Of a stretch of 64,000 nucleotides of DNA, positions 25,646-34,828 are shown in pieces. The DNA is from JANRIG01 sp033765235. Its GTDB lineage: Bacteria; Bacteroidota; Bacteroidia; Cytophagales; UBA9547. Positions within the stretch are counted from its first letter, which is position 1. Each line of letters opens with the position of its first letter. The notes under the pieces were generated by a model that had not been told where the DNA came from, did no database searches, and saw only the letters and a list, made by a program, of their open reading frames with translations. Location of the stretch: positions 184,694 through 248,693 of the forward strand of contig JANRIG010000036.1 in the NCBI GenBank assembly GCA_033765235.1. The letters are read 5' to 3'. The translations under genes were made by a program, and so were the position numbers.

Positions 25646-27547
25646 ATGTCTCTCATAAAGTCACAGGTCACCATTATTTTTATTATATTCTCGCTCTATG
25701 TTTCGGCTCAGCAGTTCAGCCCTAACCAGCTCAAAACAGTACTTACTTATAAAATAGCACAAAACATAGATTGGGAAAATGAAGCAGCCCTCAAGCAATT
25801 CAACATAGGCATCATTACCAACGATGTGGAACTTATCAAAGTATTTAATAGTGCATTTCAAGGCAAAACACTTAAAAATGTACCTGTAACCATACGTATT
25901 ATTGACAACGACCCTGATTTCAAAAACTTACACCTGCTTTATGTAGACAAATATAACTCCTCTCTCACCAAAGACTTTTTATCATACCTGTCTGACCAAA
26001 GCACCCTACTCATCACTGACAATGCGCCTAACAAAAAATATGTAATGATAAACTTATATGATGACAATGACCAAATCAAATTTGAAGTAAATAAAGCAAA
26101 TATTATCCTTAACAAAATGAAGATAGGCTCTAAGCTATTGCTGCTTGGAGGTACAGAAATAGATGTAGCACAACTATACAAAGACACACAAAGCAACCTT
26201 GACAAAGAAAAAGAAAAAGCAAAGCAACAAGAAGAAATGCTTGGCATCATGCGCAAAGAAATAGACAAGAAGAAAGCAGAAATAGACCAGCAAAAAATTG
26301 AAATGATATTACAAGAGGAGCAACTCAATGCACAAAAAAAACAAATTGATGATCAAAAAACCGTACTCAAATCATTGTCTGACAATGTAACTAACCAACA
26401 AAAACTATTGGAAGAAAAAGTGAAACAAGCAGAGCAGCAAATGCGCATGATACACCAGCAAGAAGAGTCGCTCAAGCGCCAGCAAAGCATCATGCAAGAG
26501 CGTACTACCAAGCTCAATGCCCTTACCGCTGAGATAGACCAACAGCAGGAAAAAATAAACAAGCAAAAATTTATACTCGCCGAGCAAGGTACCCAAATCA
26601 AGATACAACAAAACCTGATATTTGTATTTGCACTATTTGGTGTACTCATAGCAGCATTAGCATTCTTCATATTCAGAGGATTGCAAATCCAAAAAAGATT
26701 CAATAAACAACTTGGCGAAAAAAATGCAGAAATACAGCGTCAGTCATTATTATTAGAGCGTGAAAGGGAGCATACACTTAATAGTATAAACTATGCCAAA
26801 ACCATACAAAATGCAGTACTTCCATCCGTAGATGAGATTAATAAATACATAAATACCTTTGTTGTATTCAAACCCAAAGATATAGTTTCCGGCGATTTTT
26901 ATTGGCATCATTACATACCGGCCATGCAAGGGTTGCCCGAAAAAATATTTATTGCAGCTATTGACTGTACAGGTCATGGAGTGCCCGGTGCATTCATGTC
27001 TATGATAGGTAGCAGCCTGCTCAACCAGATTGTGAAAGAAAAAGATATACACTCGCCTTGTGATATCCTTGAAAACCTCCACAATAATATAAAATTTGCG
27101 CTCAAACAAGGTCAAACAGATAACAATGATGGTATGGATGCATGTTTTTGTCTGATAGAAAAACACCAAGACAAAGTCTCTGTTACCTTTACAGGTGCCA
27201 AACGCCCGCTATACTATATATTACCACAAACCAAAGAACTGCTACAGCTAAAAGGAGATAGAAAATCTATAGGTGGAGTAATACAAAAAATAAGAGAAGT
27301 AAACTTTACCAACCAAACCATAGACCTGCCCAAAGGCTCTGCTATATATTTGTCCACAGACGGATATGCCGACCAAAACAACGAGAGCAGGCTTAAATTT
27401 GGAGTCAAAAAATTTGAATCCATGCTCGTAGATATATGCGATGCGGATATACATATGCAAAAATCCAAAATAGAAAATACACTCAAAGAACATCAGGGCA
27501 ATGTGCCCCAAAGAGATGATATTACAGTAATAGGAATAAAAATTTAG
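25646..27547 (+). CDS. YfiR-domain, coiled-coil, membrane-anchored SpoIIE-type (PP2C) phosphatase
   Basis: A 633-residue signalling protein read in order: signal peptide (residues 4-22); a YfiR/DUF4154-like domain (about 23-175, with VLTYKIAQNIDWEN at its start and SKLLLLGGTEID at its end); a long charged coiled coil (about 178-312) rich in Gln, Lys and Glu; one membrane helix (about 318-342); a short second coiled coil; then a SpoIIE/PP2C domain (about 385-633). The phosphatase domain has SGDFYWHH, IDCTGHGVPGAFMSMIG, LSTDGYADQ and QRDDITVIG, supplying the metal-binding aspartates. The layout places YfiR in the periplasm and the phosphatase in the cytoplasm. With SiaB and SiaC directly downstream, this should be the phosphatase that resets phosphorylated SiaC, in the place of SiaA. 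Confidence 0.9.
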   Translation: MSLIKSQVTIIFIIFSLYVSAQQFSPNQLKTVLTYKIAQNIDWENEAALKQFNIGIITNDVELIKVFNSAFQGKTLKNVPVTIRIIDNDPDFKNLHLLYVDKYNSSLTKDFLSYLSDQSTLLITDNAPNKKYVMINLYDDNDQIKFEVNKANIILNKMKIGSKLLLLGGTEIDVAQLYKDTQSNLDKEKEKAKQQEEMLGIMRKEIDKKKAEIDQQKIEMILQEEQLNAQKKQIDDQKTVLKSLSDNVTNQQKLLEEKVKQAEQQMRMIHQQEESLKRQQSIMQERTTKLNALTAEIDQQQEKINKQKFILAEQGTQIKIQQNLIFVFALFGVLIAALAFFIFRGLQIQKRFNKQLGEKNAEIQRQSLLLEREREHTLNSINYAKTIQNAVLPSVDEINKYINTFVVFKPKDIVSGDFYWHHYIPAMQGLPEKIFIAAIDCTGHGVPGAFMSMIGSSLLNQIVKEKDIHSPCDILENLHNNIKFALKQGQTDNNDGMDACFCLIEKHQDKVSVTFTGAKRPLYYILPQTKELLQLKGDRKSIGGVIQKIREVNFTNQTIDLPKGSAIYLSTDGYADQNNESRLKFGVKKFESMLVDICDADIHMQKSKIENTLKEHQGNVPQRDDITVIGIKI

Positions 27548-27565
27548 TATAAACAAAATAATAAA

Positions 27566-28114
27566 ATGCTGTCAAACGAAGAGCTCTATCAAAATTATAT
27601 CATTGGACAAACACCTAATCTTGTGTTGTCATACAAAGGTCCATTTCTGGAAGAAATATTGGCTAAGCTCAGCGATATCATCCGCGAAACTTTCACACAA
27701 GACCCCGTAATAAGTCGCAAACTATTATCTATATTTATAGAAATGGCACAAAACGTATATTACTACAGTGGCGAAAGCATACCATTGGCCGGCAAAGAGT
27801 ACGGCATAGGATATGTAATAGTATCTCAAGAGCCTAACGACATATTTAAGTTCACTACAGGCAACTTTATTCCCATGACCCGTGTAGATGGGCTCATAGA
27901 AAGCTGTGAACGTATAAACTCGCTCGACAGAGAAGGACTTAGACAACTCAAGCGCGAGGTACGCAGCAGTGAGCCAGGCAGTGAGGTAAGCAAAGGCGCA
28001 GGCATAGGGCTCATACAAATAGCCCTCACAGCTACTGAGCCTATGGAATATGAAGTGATACCCTACGACAGCGAAAAATCTTTTTTCTTCATTACAATAA
28101 AAATTAAAGCATAA
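27566..28114 (+). CDS. siaB: SiaB-family protein kinase
   Basis: A 182-residue protein of the SiaB (DUF6272) family. It has a GHKL-type ATPase layout: an N-box-like FIEMAQNVYYYS near residue 60 (Glu and Asn for Mg-ATP) and a glycine-rich GAGIGLIQIAL near residue 145. In Pseudomonas aeruginosa, SiaB phosphorylates SiaC and is opposed by the phosphatase SiaA. The gene starts 18 bases after the SpoIIE phosphatase and 13 bases before the SiaC homologue, so the kinase, target and phosphatase are adjacent. The target residue is visible in the next gene. Activity is inferred from family, not shown by the sequence. Confidence 0.87.
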   Translation: MLSNEELYQNYIIGQTPNLVLSYKGPFLEEILAKLSDIIRETFTQDPVISRKLLSIFIEMAQNVYYYSGESIPLAGKEYGIGYVIVSQEPNDIFKFTTGNFIPMTRVDGLIESCERINSLDREGLRQLKREVRSSEPGSEVSKGAGIGLIQIALTATEPMEYEVIPYDSEKSFFFITIKIKA

Positions 28115-28127
28115 AATATTAAATTAT

Positions 28128-28517
28128 ATGAAAGATTTAAAAATTACAGGAGCTTCTGATACATTTTTCACCCCAAATATTGAATTTCAAGGAGAAAGCG
28201 GTGTTTGTATCATATCCGGGGAATCATACCTTGAAAATACTGTAGAGTTTTATAAGCAAATACTAGATTGGCTGCGCTCCTACATGGAGACTATGCAACC
28301 AATTGATTTTCATTTCAGCCTCACCTACTACAATACCAGCTCCAGCAAAGCCATTCTTCAAATCATGAATCTGCTCAAAGATTATGAAAATAAAGGAGGC
28401 AAAATCTCTGTCACATGGCACTACAATCCTGATGATGAAGACATGCGCGAAGAGGCTGAAGATTATGAGCTTGATACAGGTATCAAACTCAATATCATAG
28501 GAGATATTATCAAATAG
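28128..28517 (+). CDS. siaC: SiaC-family regulatory phosphoprotein
   Basis: A 129-residue protein of the DUF1987/SiaC family, usual size about 125. The YYNTSSSKAIL segment places a threonine at residue 70 in the NTSS context where SiaC is phosphorylated in Pseudomonas. In that system unphosphorylated SiaC binds and activates the diguanylate cyclase SiaD. No diguanylate cyclase follows here; the next gene encodes a membrane GAF/PAS protein instead, so the output partner of this SiaC is unknown. The acidic C-terminus (NPDDEDMREEAEDYE) is a family trait. Spacing of 13 and 15 bases to its neighbours fits one operon. Confidence 0.9.
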   Translation: MKDLKITGASDTFFTPNIEFQGESGVCIISGESYLENTVEFYKQILDWLRSYMETMQPIDFHFSLTYYNTSSSKAILQIMNLLKDYENKGGKISVTWHYNPDDEDMREEAEDYELDTGIKLNIIGDIIK

Positions 28518-28532
28518 TAAACTATCCACATT

Positions 28533-30116
28533 ATGGATACTGTTATAAAACTTTTATTTGGCAATTCGGTAAAAGCAATTTTACCTCTATTCATCATATA
28601 TTCCATATTATTAGGTATATTTTTCATAGCCTTAGCTGCCTACTTCATATTCAATAATGTAGAAGACAGTGACTGGATTATATACCTATCCATATCTATG
28701 TTTGTGATATTGCTTATTGGTACTACTATCATATACGTGTCTATTAGTCAGCACAATATACAATATCAATACTTATCGCAAATACTAAAAAATACCGCCA
28801 AAGGCAATGATATACATATCAATCAATCCTTTGACACAGGGTGGGATGAGATAAAAGCCATGCACCAAGCCATACTCAACATAGCACACCGCCACAGGCA
28901 GCTTATTACCCTGTTTGAAGGATTGGGAAAAAAAGAATTTACACAAGATATAGACCAATATGGCGATACCGACAAGCTATATCACTCAGTCATACTCATG
29001 AAGCAAAGCCTCAAAGAAATGGCAGCTAAAGACGACCAAACCAATTGGGTAAACAAAGGGCTTGCCATATTTGCCGACTTGCTCAGACAACAAAATGTAT
29101 CTATCACCGAACTTGGATATGATATAGTGAGCAAACTTACCAAATACATACAGGCCAATCAGGCAAGGCTATACATACTCAATGATGAAAAGCCTGACAA
29201 CCACTACCTTGAGTTGCAAGGTGCCTATGCCTACGAGCGCAAAAAACACATGGAACAAAAAATATATGTGGAAAAAATAAATGGTGTTTACAAAAAAGCA
29301 GATGGGCTTTTGGGGCAGGTGTTTTTAGAAAAAGAAACTATACATATCACTGATGTGCCTCAAAACTACATCGAAATCACCAGTGGGCTGGGGCATGCCA
29401 CTCCGTCAAACATTATCATAGTGCCTATCAAGTCCAACGACGATATCATAGGGGTGATAGAGTTGGCATCATTCACCACCTTTGAAAAATACCAAATACA
29501 ATTTGTAGAAAAACTTGGCGAAATGATAGCTTCTACATTTATCACCATGTCTATATCCATCAAGACCAAAAAATTACTTGATGAGACACAACAACAAACC
29601 TACATGTTGCGTGAGCGCGACGAAGAAATGTCGCAAAATATTGAAGAAATGTCAGCTATACAAGAGGAACTGGAGCGCAACAAAAGTGAACTAATGGTGC
29701 TTAAGAAAAACTTAGAACAAGAAGTAGAAAAACAAACCACCGAGTTGGTTAATAAAAATAAAAGGCTGGAAGACAGCGAAAAAATAGCCCAGCGCAAAGA
29801 AAAGCAGGTAATTGCCATACTAAATGGAATAGACTACGGCATATTTTTTGCTGAGGAAGAGGGTACAATACTTATTTGCAACGAGGCGTGCTATAGCATA
29901 TTCGGGTGCAGCAGCGGTGAGTTGGTAAATAACAGTTTTTTTAACTATTTTCCTGAATTAGAAAGACTAAAATTTCGTAAACCGTTTGATATCAGTGTCT
30001 TAAAAAAAGACAAATCTACACACCAAGTAGAACTCACCATTAACCGTATGGGTTTTGAAGGCATCAAAGGATTACTGTTTTTTGTAAAAGAAAAAACAGT
30101 AGAATACGCAGCATAA
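28533..30116 (+). CDS. Membrane GAF-coiled-coil-PAS sensor protein without an output domain
   Basis: A 527-residue protein. Two membrane helices (about 14-41 and 47-70) are followed by a HAMP-like linker, a GAF domain (about 185-345; LYILN, LQGAYAYERK and VPIKSNDDIIGVIELASF are typical) and a coiled coil (about 355-430). A PAS domain (about 432-520) follows, with ILNGIDYGIFFAEEEGTILICNEAC and FGCSSGELV. The protein ends right after the PAS domain: there is no histidine-kinase, GGDEF, EAL or DNA-binding part. It starts 15 bases after siaC in the same direction, occupying the place of siaD. It could be a signal-input partner or a scaffold for the SiaB/SiaC switch. A -7-like TATTTTTG (30128-30135) lies just downstream, ahead of the next gene. 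Confidence 0.86.
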   Translation: MDTVIKLLFGNSVKAILPLFIIYSILLGIFFIALAAYFIFNNVEDSDWIIYLSISMFVILLIGTTIIYVSISQHNIQYQYLSQILKNTAKGNDIHINQSFDTGWDEIKAMHQAILNIAHRHRQLITLFEGLGKKEFTQDIDQYGDTDKLYHSVILMKQSLKEMAAKDDQTNWVNKGLAIFADLLRQQNVSITELGYDIVSKLTKYIQANQARLYILNDEKPDNHYLELQGAYAYERKKHMEQKIYVEKINGVYKKADGLLGQVFLEKETIHITDVPQNYIEITSGLGHATPSNIIIVPIKSNDDIIGVIELASFTTFEKYQIQFVEKLGEMIASTFITMSISIKTKKLLDETQQQTYMLRERDEEMSQNIEEMSAIQEELERNKSELMVLKKNLEQEVEKQTTELVNKNKRLEDSEKIAQRKEKQVIAILNGIDYGIFFAEEEGTILICNEACYSIFGCSSGELVNNSFFNYFPELERLKFRKPFDISVLKKDKSTHQVELTINRMGFEGIKGLLFFVKEKTVEYAA

Positions 30117-30190
30117 TCAATATTTATTATTTTTGTGATTTTTCATTACAATATTTTTTTAGCATATTTACACCCCAAAATATCTTTTCT

Positions 30191-31048
30191 ATGAAATATA
30201 TATTCATAATCTTACTCACCATCAGCTCTTTGTCTCATATACTTGCACAAACTTGCTGCAAAAAATCTGTAGAAAACAGCATGGCAGTATTTGCATCTTC
30301 CAAGTCTTTCAAAGATGCGCATGCACTCCCTGCCAAAATACACTACACCACTACCATAGGCCGCTGGGTAGAGTTTGATACTCCCGACGGCAAAAAAAGC
30401 AAAGCATTTATATTTTATAACGATACCAAAACCAATAACTACCTAATCATGATACATGAGTGGTGGGGGCTCAACGATAATGTAAAAAAAGAGGGCGAAA
30501 TGTGGTATAATGACTTGAAAGCATGCAATGTAATATGCCTTGACTTATATGATGGCAAAACAGCCACAGACCGCAGCACCGCTTCAAAATATATGCAAGA
30601 AAATGATGCTAAACGCAGCACAGCTATCATACAAGGTGCCCTCAAACTCATAGGCAATGATGCTAATATTGCAACTATAGGGTGGTGTTTTGGAGGTGGA
30701 TGGTCATTGCAAGCTGCCATAGAAGCACAAACCAAAGCCAAAGCATGTGTGATATACTACGGTATGCCCGAAAAAAACATAGAAAGACTCAAAAAGCTAA
30801 ATGCTGAAGTACTGGGGCTATATGCTGAGAAAGACCAATGGATTACCAAAGACCTCATAAATAAGTTTGACGCTGATATGAAAGCAGCTGGCAAAAAATT
30901 TACCCAAAAGTGGTATAAAGCAGATCATGCATTTGCCAATCCGAGCAATCCACAGCATAATCTGGTAGCTACTGTAGACGCGTTCATACAATCTGGCAGG
31001 TTTATCAAAGAAAAAATGGGGCTTGCAAGTTTAGAATCTGAAAAGTAG
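30191..31048 (+). CDS. Secreted dienelactone hydrolase family protein
   Basis: A 285-residue alpha/beta hydrolase with a cleavable signal peptide (about residues 1-20, ending SHILAQ). Blocks typical of the family are visible: IHEWWGLNDNVK near residue 95, the nucleophile elbow GWCFGGGWS near 160 with Cys rather than Ser, LYAEKDQWIT near 210 with the Asp, and ADHAFANPS near 245 with the His. Cys-Asp-His is the triad of dienelactone hydrolases, but most secreted Bacteroidota members have unknown substrates, so a general esterase role is as likely. A possible -7 box TATTTTTG lies at 30128-30135 without a matching -33. It converges on the minus-strand T9SS cargo gene with only 13 bases between stops. 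Confidence 0.88.
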   Translation: MKYIFIILLTISSLSHILAQTCCKKSVENSMAVFASSKSFKDAHALPAKIHYTTTIGRWVEFDTPDGKKSKAFIFYNDTKTNNYLIMIHEWWGLNDNVKKEGEMWYNDLKACNVICLDLYDGKTATDRSTASKYMQENDAKRSTAIIQGALKLIGNDANIATIGWCFGGGWSLQAAIEAQTKAKACVIYYGMPEKNIERLKKLNAEVLGLYAEKDQWITKDLINKFDADMKAAGKKFTQKWYKADHAFANPSNPQHNLVATVDAFIQSGRFIKEKMGLASLESEK

Positions 31049-31061
31049 AAGATTGCACAAA

Positions 31062-33833
31062 TCAATTCTTTACTATTTTTTTATAAATAATTTTTTTTCT
31101 GGTTTCAAATATGAGCATATACATCCCATTGGGCAAGTGACTGATATCTATTTCATTATCTGAGTTTTGAATGTGTAGTTGATGCGCTATGCCGGTCATG
31201 TCTATTATTTTCATATTGTCATATTCAAAATTGGTGTATACCTTACCTGCGGTGGGGTTGGGGTATATATATTGATTTTGTACGGCTGAGTATTGTACAT
31301 TGTCTTTTGCCTCAGAGGTGAGGTATCTGTATACTCCGTTTGCAGGACGCACCATCATGCTGCCACCGGATAGGGTATAGCTGTCCCATACAGGGCTATT
31401 GCTCAGGTTGTATTTTATATGGCTTCGAGAGTCAGTATTTTTGTCCCACCCTATCACCAATTGGTCGTCAGAGAGTTGTTGCAGCACCACAAAAAAACTA
31501 TCTTTTACAGCTACTTTGTTGTCTAACGCAAATACTACAAAGTGGTCTACCCCCGTAGGGTAGGTAATGGGGTAGTTTTTGCGGTACAATATGTTTTCAT
31601 GCAATGGGCTTTGGGTAAAATTAATAGGGCTGGTGAGCTGATTGGCTATATATAGATTAAACGTCTGATTTACAATTATTTTTCCACTTCTCAAAAATGA
31701 TATGGCTATCTCTTGCAATGTATCGGGCTCGGGTATCACAAATTTGTAAGATACATACCCGAGTTTTTGGTTTATGGCTATGCCATATTCTGAGCTTCCG
31801 TCGTCATAGGCATAGAAGTTGTCCATTATGGTAGTACCTGTAATGGTATTATTTAAGGTATAGGGTATGTTTTTGCCATCCAGATTATCCACATCTGTGG
31901 CTATGATAAATTGGGTTTGCAGCTCCACATTTTTTTCAGGGTATGCTTTTATATCTACATAGTCAATGGTTTGTGAAGTTACATTTTTTTGCAACACTTC
32001 ATCTATATCTGCTGCTTCGGTAGAGGAAGGTAGTATGGTAGTGATATATTTATTTTTTAGCTTATCATATATATTGGCCGATAAATTGAAAAAAAATTGT
32101 TGATTGCCCAATTTGTTGTAAGCAGTACTAATGTTGGGGTTGGTATATTTCTGTGCGTATTTTTTATAAATGTTAAATGGCATAGAGGAGTAAGGAGTGA
32201 TGATGGACGGAGGTGTTTTGCCAAAGTTGAGGTCGTTGAATAAGATAACTCTAGATTCGTTTTTGTTGATATACACGTAGTCCACATTCCATATATCAAA
32301 GTTGCCCGATACTTTGCCATAGCTTTGAAACATTGCCTGAAAGCCATTGTGCAAGTAGGTATTGCTGCCGTTTAATATAGCCACTGTTTTTTGGTTAAAT
32401 CCTGATACTGTGTAGGGTGGGGTAGCGTTGTTTATAGGTATTATGCGCTCATTTAGTGCATTGGCAGAGGTCATTTCCCATACCTGTGCCCAGTCACCGT
32501 TTGCTGTTTTGAATAATAGTGCCAAACGGTCATTGGCAGATATTTCAGGCCTATTGCCATTGCCTTGAAACTGCCAGTAAAATGAAAAGTAAAGCGAGTC
32601 TTTATTTTCAAACGATGACAAGTCTAATGGTAGTGTTACCAATTTATCTGTAGGTCCTGAGGTAGATATATTCACAGAGTCATAGGGAGTGCCGTTCCAC
32701 TTGAGCCCGTCAAATGTGGCAGCATTTGCAGACGGTGGCGATAGTGTATAAGAATTGTTCACATACGTGCCTCCTTGTTTTTCCCATTTTTTTATATCTG
32801 GTTGACCTAGATAAGTAGAAAATTCATCAAAAAATGGAAGATTTACCAATGTATCAGTCACTATTATGGTGTTAGAGGCAGTTATTTTGGGGTTAGCACA
32901 TGATAGTGACGATTGCATAGTAGCATATATTTCATCAATATTGCTTTTCAGTGGTGTAGCATAGGTATTTCCCAAAGTGGTATTTACAAGATTGCCATTG
33001 ATATACCAACCGTATATAGGACTTGCACCCGCATTTTGCGACTTAGCAGTTACATAATATAACTTATTGGCACAGTCTTCGCCGTTGACTTTGGTAATAG
33101 CTATGTCTGTAGATGCTATGAGAGAGCGAAATGCGCTGCGTGTAATAGGTGCAGAGTTTACACTATTGGATACAGCGCAGGCTACATCAGGAGTGATGGT
33201 ACAATATATTTGATTGCCTGACGTAATACTGTCTTTGGCAAAGAAATTTTGATTGTCGGGCAATGTTTGTTGTACATTTTTGTAATACCATTTGTATTTG
33301 GGGTTTATACCTGCATCTTTGGTTATGGCTGTCACCGTGAGAGGTGTGTTTGCAGCACAGGCAGGATTGTTGCCACCTGTCACTGCCAGCGTCACAGACG
33401 ATGATATGGTATTCACAAATTGTATAATGATGGCGTTAGATTTTGTCTTTTTATTTTTCACACAATCCGATATCACATTTAGCACACAATATATACTATC
33501 GCCCACCTGTGGAGATGCCCAAGTAAGTTTGGTGTCTGTATTGCTCAATTTCACGTTTTTGTTATACCATTCATAAGTGGCGCCTGTGGCATTCACCGCT
33601 TCGCTCTCTATCACTATGGGCCCGGTGTCACCTGTACATCGAGGATTATTACCCGATTGCACTTTTATGCCTACAGATGCTTGCACCACTATAGTGTTTT
33701 CTGTTCTTTGTTTTTTGTCAAAATAATATTGCTTTTTTTCACTTCTGTGTGCATCGTGGTACAATGCTTTCAGCACAGGTTGGGCTGTGGCTACATTTGC
33801 CAGTATTAAGTATATAAATGTAAGTGCTTTCAT
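31062..33833 (-). CDS. Secreted multidomain protein with Ig-like repeats and a T9SS type A sorting domain
   Basis: A 923-residue protein. A signal peptide (1-17, ending NVATA before Gln) is followed by three Ig-like/PKD-like repeats at about residues 50-140, 145-225 and 235-325, each with a Cys pair and a YxWYxNNxx-like core (YEWYNKNV, YKWYYKNV, YGWYINGN). A jelly-roll-like region then begins PFFDEFSTYLGQPDIKKWEKQ (about 335-520). After further beta-rich segments the protein ends with a type A sorting domain (YPNPTAGKVY, then IIDMTG, LPNGMYML and a basic tail). The protein should cross the outer membrane by T9SS. It starts inside the stop of the upstream PASTA gene (ATGA), implying joint expression. 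No catalytic residues were recognised. Confidence 0.87.
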   Translation of the reverse strand: MKALTFIYLILANVATAQPVLKALYHDAHRSEKKQYYFDKKQRTENTIVVQASVGIKVQSGNNPRCTGDTGPIVIESEAVNATGATYEWYNKNVKLSNTDTKLTWASPQVGDSIYCVLNVISDCVKNKKTKSNAIIIQFVNTISSSVTLAVTGGNNPACAANTPLTVTAITKDAGINPKYKWYYKNVQQTLPDNQNFFAKDSITSGNQIYCTITPDVACAVSNSVNSAPITRSAFRSLIASTDIAITKVNGEDCANKLYYVTAKSQNAGASPIYGWYINGNLVNTTLGNTYATPLKSNIDEIYATMQSSLSCANPKITASNTIIVTDTLVNLPFFDEFSTYLGQPDIKKWEKQGGTYVNNSYTLSPPSANAATFDGLKWNGTPYDSVNISTSGPTDKLVTLPLDLSSFENKDSLYFSFYWQFQGNGNRPEISANDRLALLFKTANGDWAQVWEMTSANALNERIIPINNATPPYTVSGFNQKTVAILNGSNTYLHNGFQAMFQSYGKVSGNFDIWNVDYVYINKNESRVILFNDLNFGKTPPSIITPYSSMPFNIYKKYAQKYTNPNISTAYNKLGNQQFFFNLSANIYDKLKNKYITTILPSSTEAADIDEVLQKNVTSQTIDYVDIKAYPEKNVELQTQFIIATDVDNLDGKNIPYTLNNTITGTTIMDNFYAYDDGSSEYGIAINQKLGYVSYKFVIPEPDTLQEIAISFLRSGKIIVNQTFNLYIANQLTSPINFTQSPLHENILYRKNYPITYPTGVDHFVVFALDNKVAVKDSFFVVLQQLSDDQLVIGWDKNTDSRSHIKYNLSNSPVWDSYTLSGGSMMVRPANGVYRYLTSEAKDNVQYSAVQNQYIYPNPTAGKVYTNFEYDNMKIIDMTGIAHQLHIQNSDNEIDISHLPNGMYMLIFETRKKIIYKKIVKN

Positions 33834-34639
33834 GGTGCTGTATTGGCTGGGGTTAATATTTGTTGCGGATTTTCACCGTTTATCCATATATCTATCACAT
33901 CACCTGTTTTTATGGTATTGGTAGTGTCGCCGGATATATATTCAGGTTTTTGCTTGTACACAGTACCTATCTGCCCTGTACCGTTTGCATCATACACCAC
34001 TGCACCGAGTTCTAATCCGTTTACAGACAGTATATCTCGCGCTTCTACCAAATTGAGACCACTCAGGTCTGGGATAAACATATTTTCTGAACCCAATCCG
34101 TTGCCTACTACCAGATTTATTTTCGTACCTTTTTTCACCCATACGTCAGGCAATATTGGACTACTGCCTACCATTTGCTTGAGCACAGCACCTTCGGTAG
34201 CACTTGGAATATAGATAATACGCCCTTGCAGCAGCCCATAGCTCTCCAGCGACATTTGGGCAGCTTTAAGTGAGTAGCCTATGAGCTTGGGCATACGCAC
34301 TCGCGGAGGGGTGAGCGATGCCACAGATACATATATAGTACGGCTTTGTTTCACCTTTTCGCCTGCTTCAGGAAACTGATTCTGAATGATATGTGGCTTT
34401 ACAGTAGGGTAATATGCAGAGTCGAATATTTTTATTTTTAATTTGTTTTTTCGTATCAATGTTTGAGCATCTTCATAAGATGTGCCTACCAATTTTGGTA
34501 CTTCAATACCCTCGCCATGGTGGGTAAACTCAGGTAAATAATAATAAAAAAATCCTATCAATATAGCACATGCAGTGGCTGATATGATAAGTAAATGAAT
34601 AAATAATTGCTTAAATCCTACTGATTTTTTGGTACCCAT
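33830..34639 (-). CDS. Membrane-anchored PASTA-repeat protein without a kinase domain
   Basis: A 269-residue protein with a single membrane helix (about residues 14-36) followed by three PASTA domains. These start at VPKLVGTSYEDAQTLI, MPKLIGYSLKAAQMSL and IPDLSGLNLVEARDIL, each ending in a strand such as GTKINLVVGNG. PASTA domains bind peptidoglycan or muropeptides in Ser/Thr kinases and PBPs of Firmicutes and Actinobacteria. Here there is no kinase, and the domains face the periplasm. Bacteroidota commonly carry such standalone proteins, with unclear roles. The ATG at 34639 is preferred to an in-frame TTG at 34657, which would fall inside the promoter's -7 box. It is co-transcribed with the T9SS cargo gene downstream. 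Confidence 0.9.
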   Translation of the reverse strand: MGTKKSVGFKQLFIHLLIISATACAILIGFFYYYLPEFTHHGEGIEVPKLVGTSYEDAQTLIRKNKLKIKIFDSAYYPTVKPHIIQNQFPEAGEKVKQSRTIYVSVASLTPPRVRMPKLIGYSLKAAQMSLESYGLLQGRIIYIPSATEGAVLKQMVGSSPILPDVWVKKGTKINLVVGNGLGSENMFIPDLSGLNLVEARDILSVNGLELGAVVYDANGTGQIGTVYKQKPEYISGDTTNTIKTGDVIDIWINGENPQQILTPANTAP

Positions 34640-34654
34640 ATATGATATTAGCTG

Positions 34655-34685
34655 CAAATATATAATTTGCTATGGTTTATGGCAA
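34655..34685 (-). promoter_or_regulatory. Consensus Bacteroidota promoter for the PASTA/T9SS-cargo operon
   Basis: On the minus strand TTG (34685-34683) is followed after 20 bases by TATATTTG (34662-34655), matching TTG-N17-23-TAnnTTTG. It lies 15 bases before the ATG at 34639 and supports that start over the TTG at 34657. Confidence 0.55.
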
Positions 34686-34828
34686 TATTGTAGACTTTTA
34701 CTTTTTTATTGATATGGTTATAATCATTGTATCTGTTATGCTCACTTGCCATTGATATACCCCTCCACTGTTGTTGTTACAAACTATGAGGGCAATGTAT
34801 CTGCAAATATTACTATGATTTACTACTG

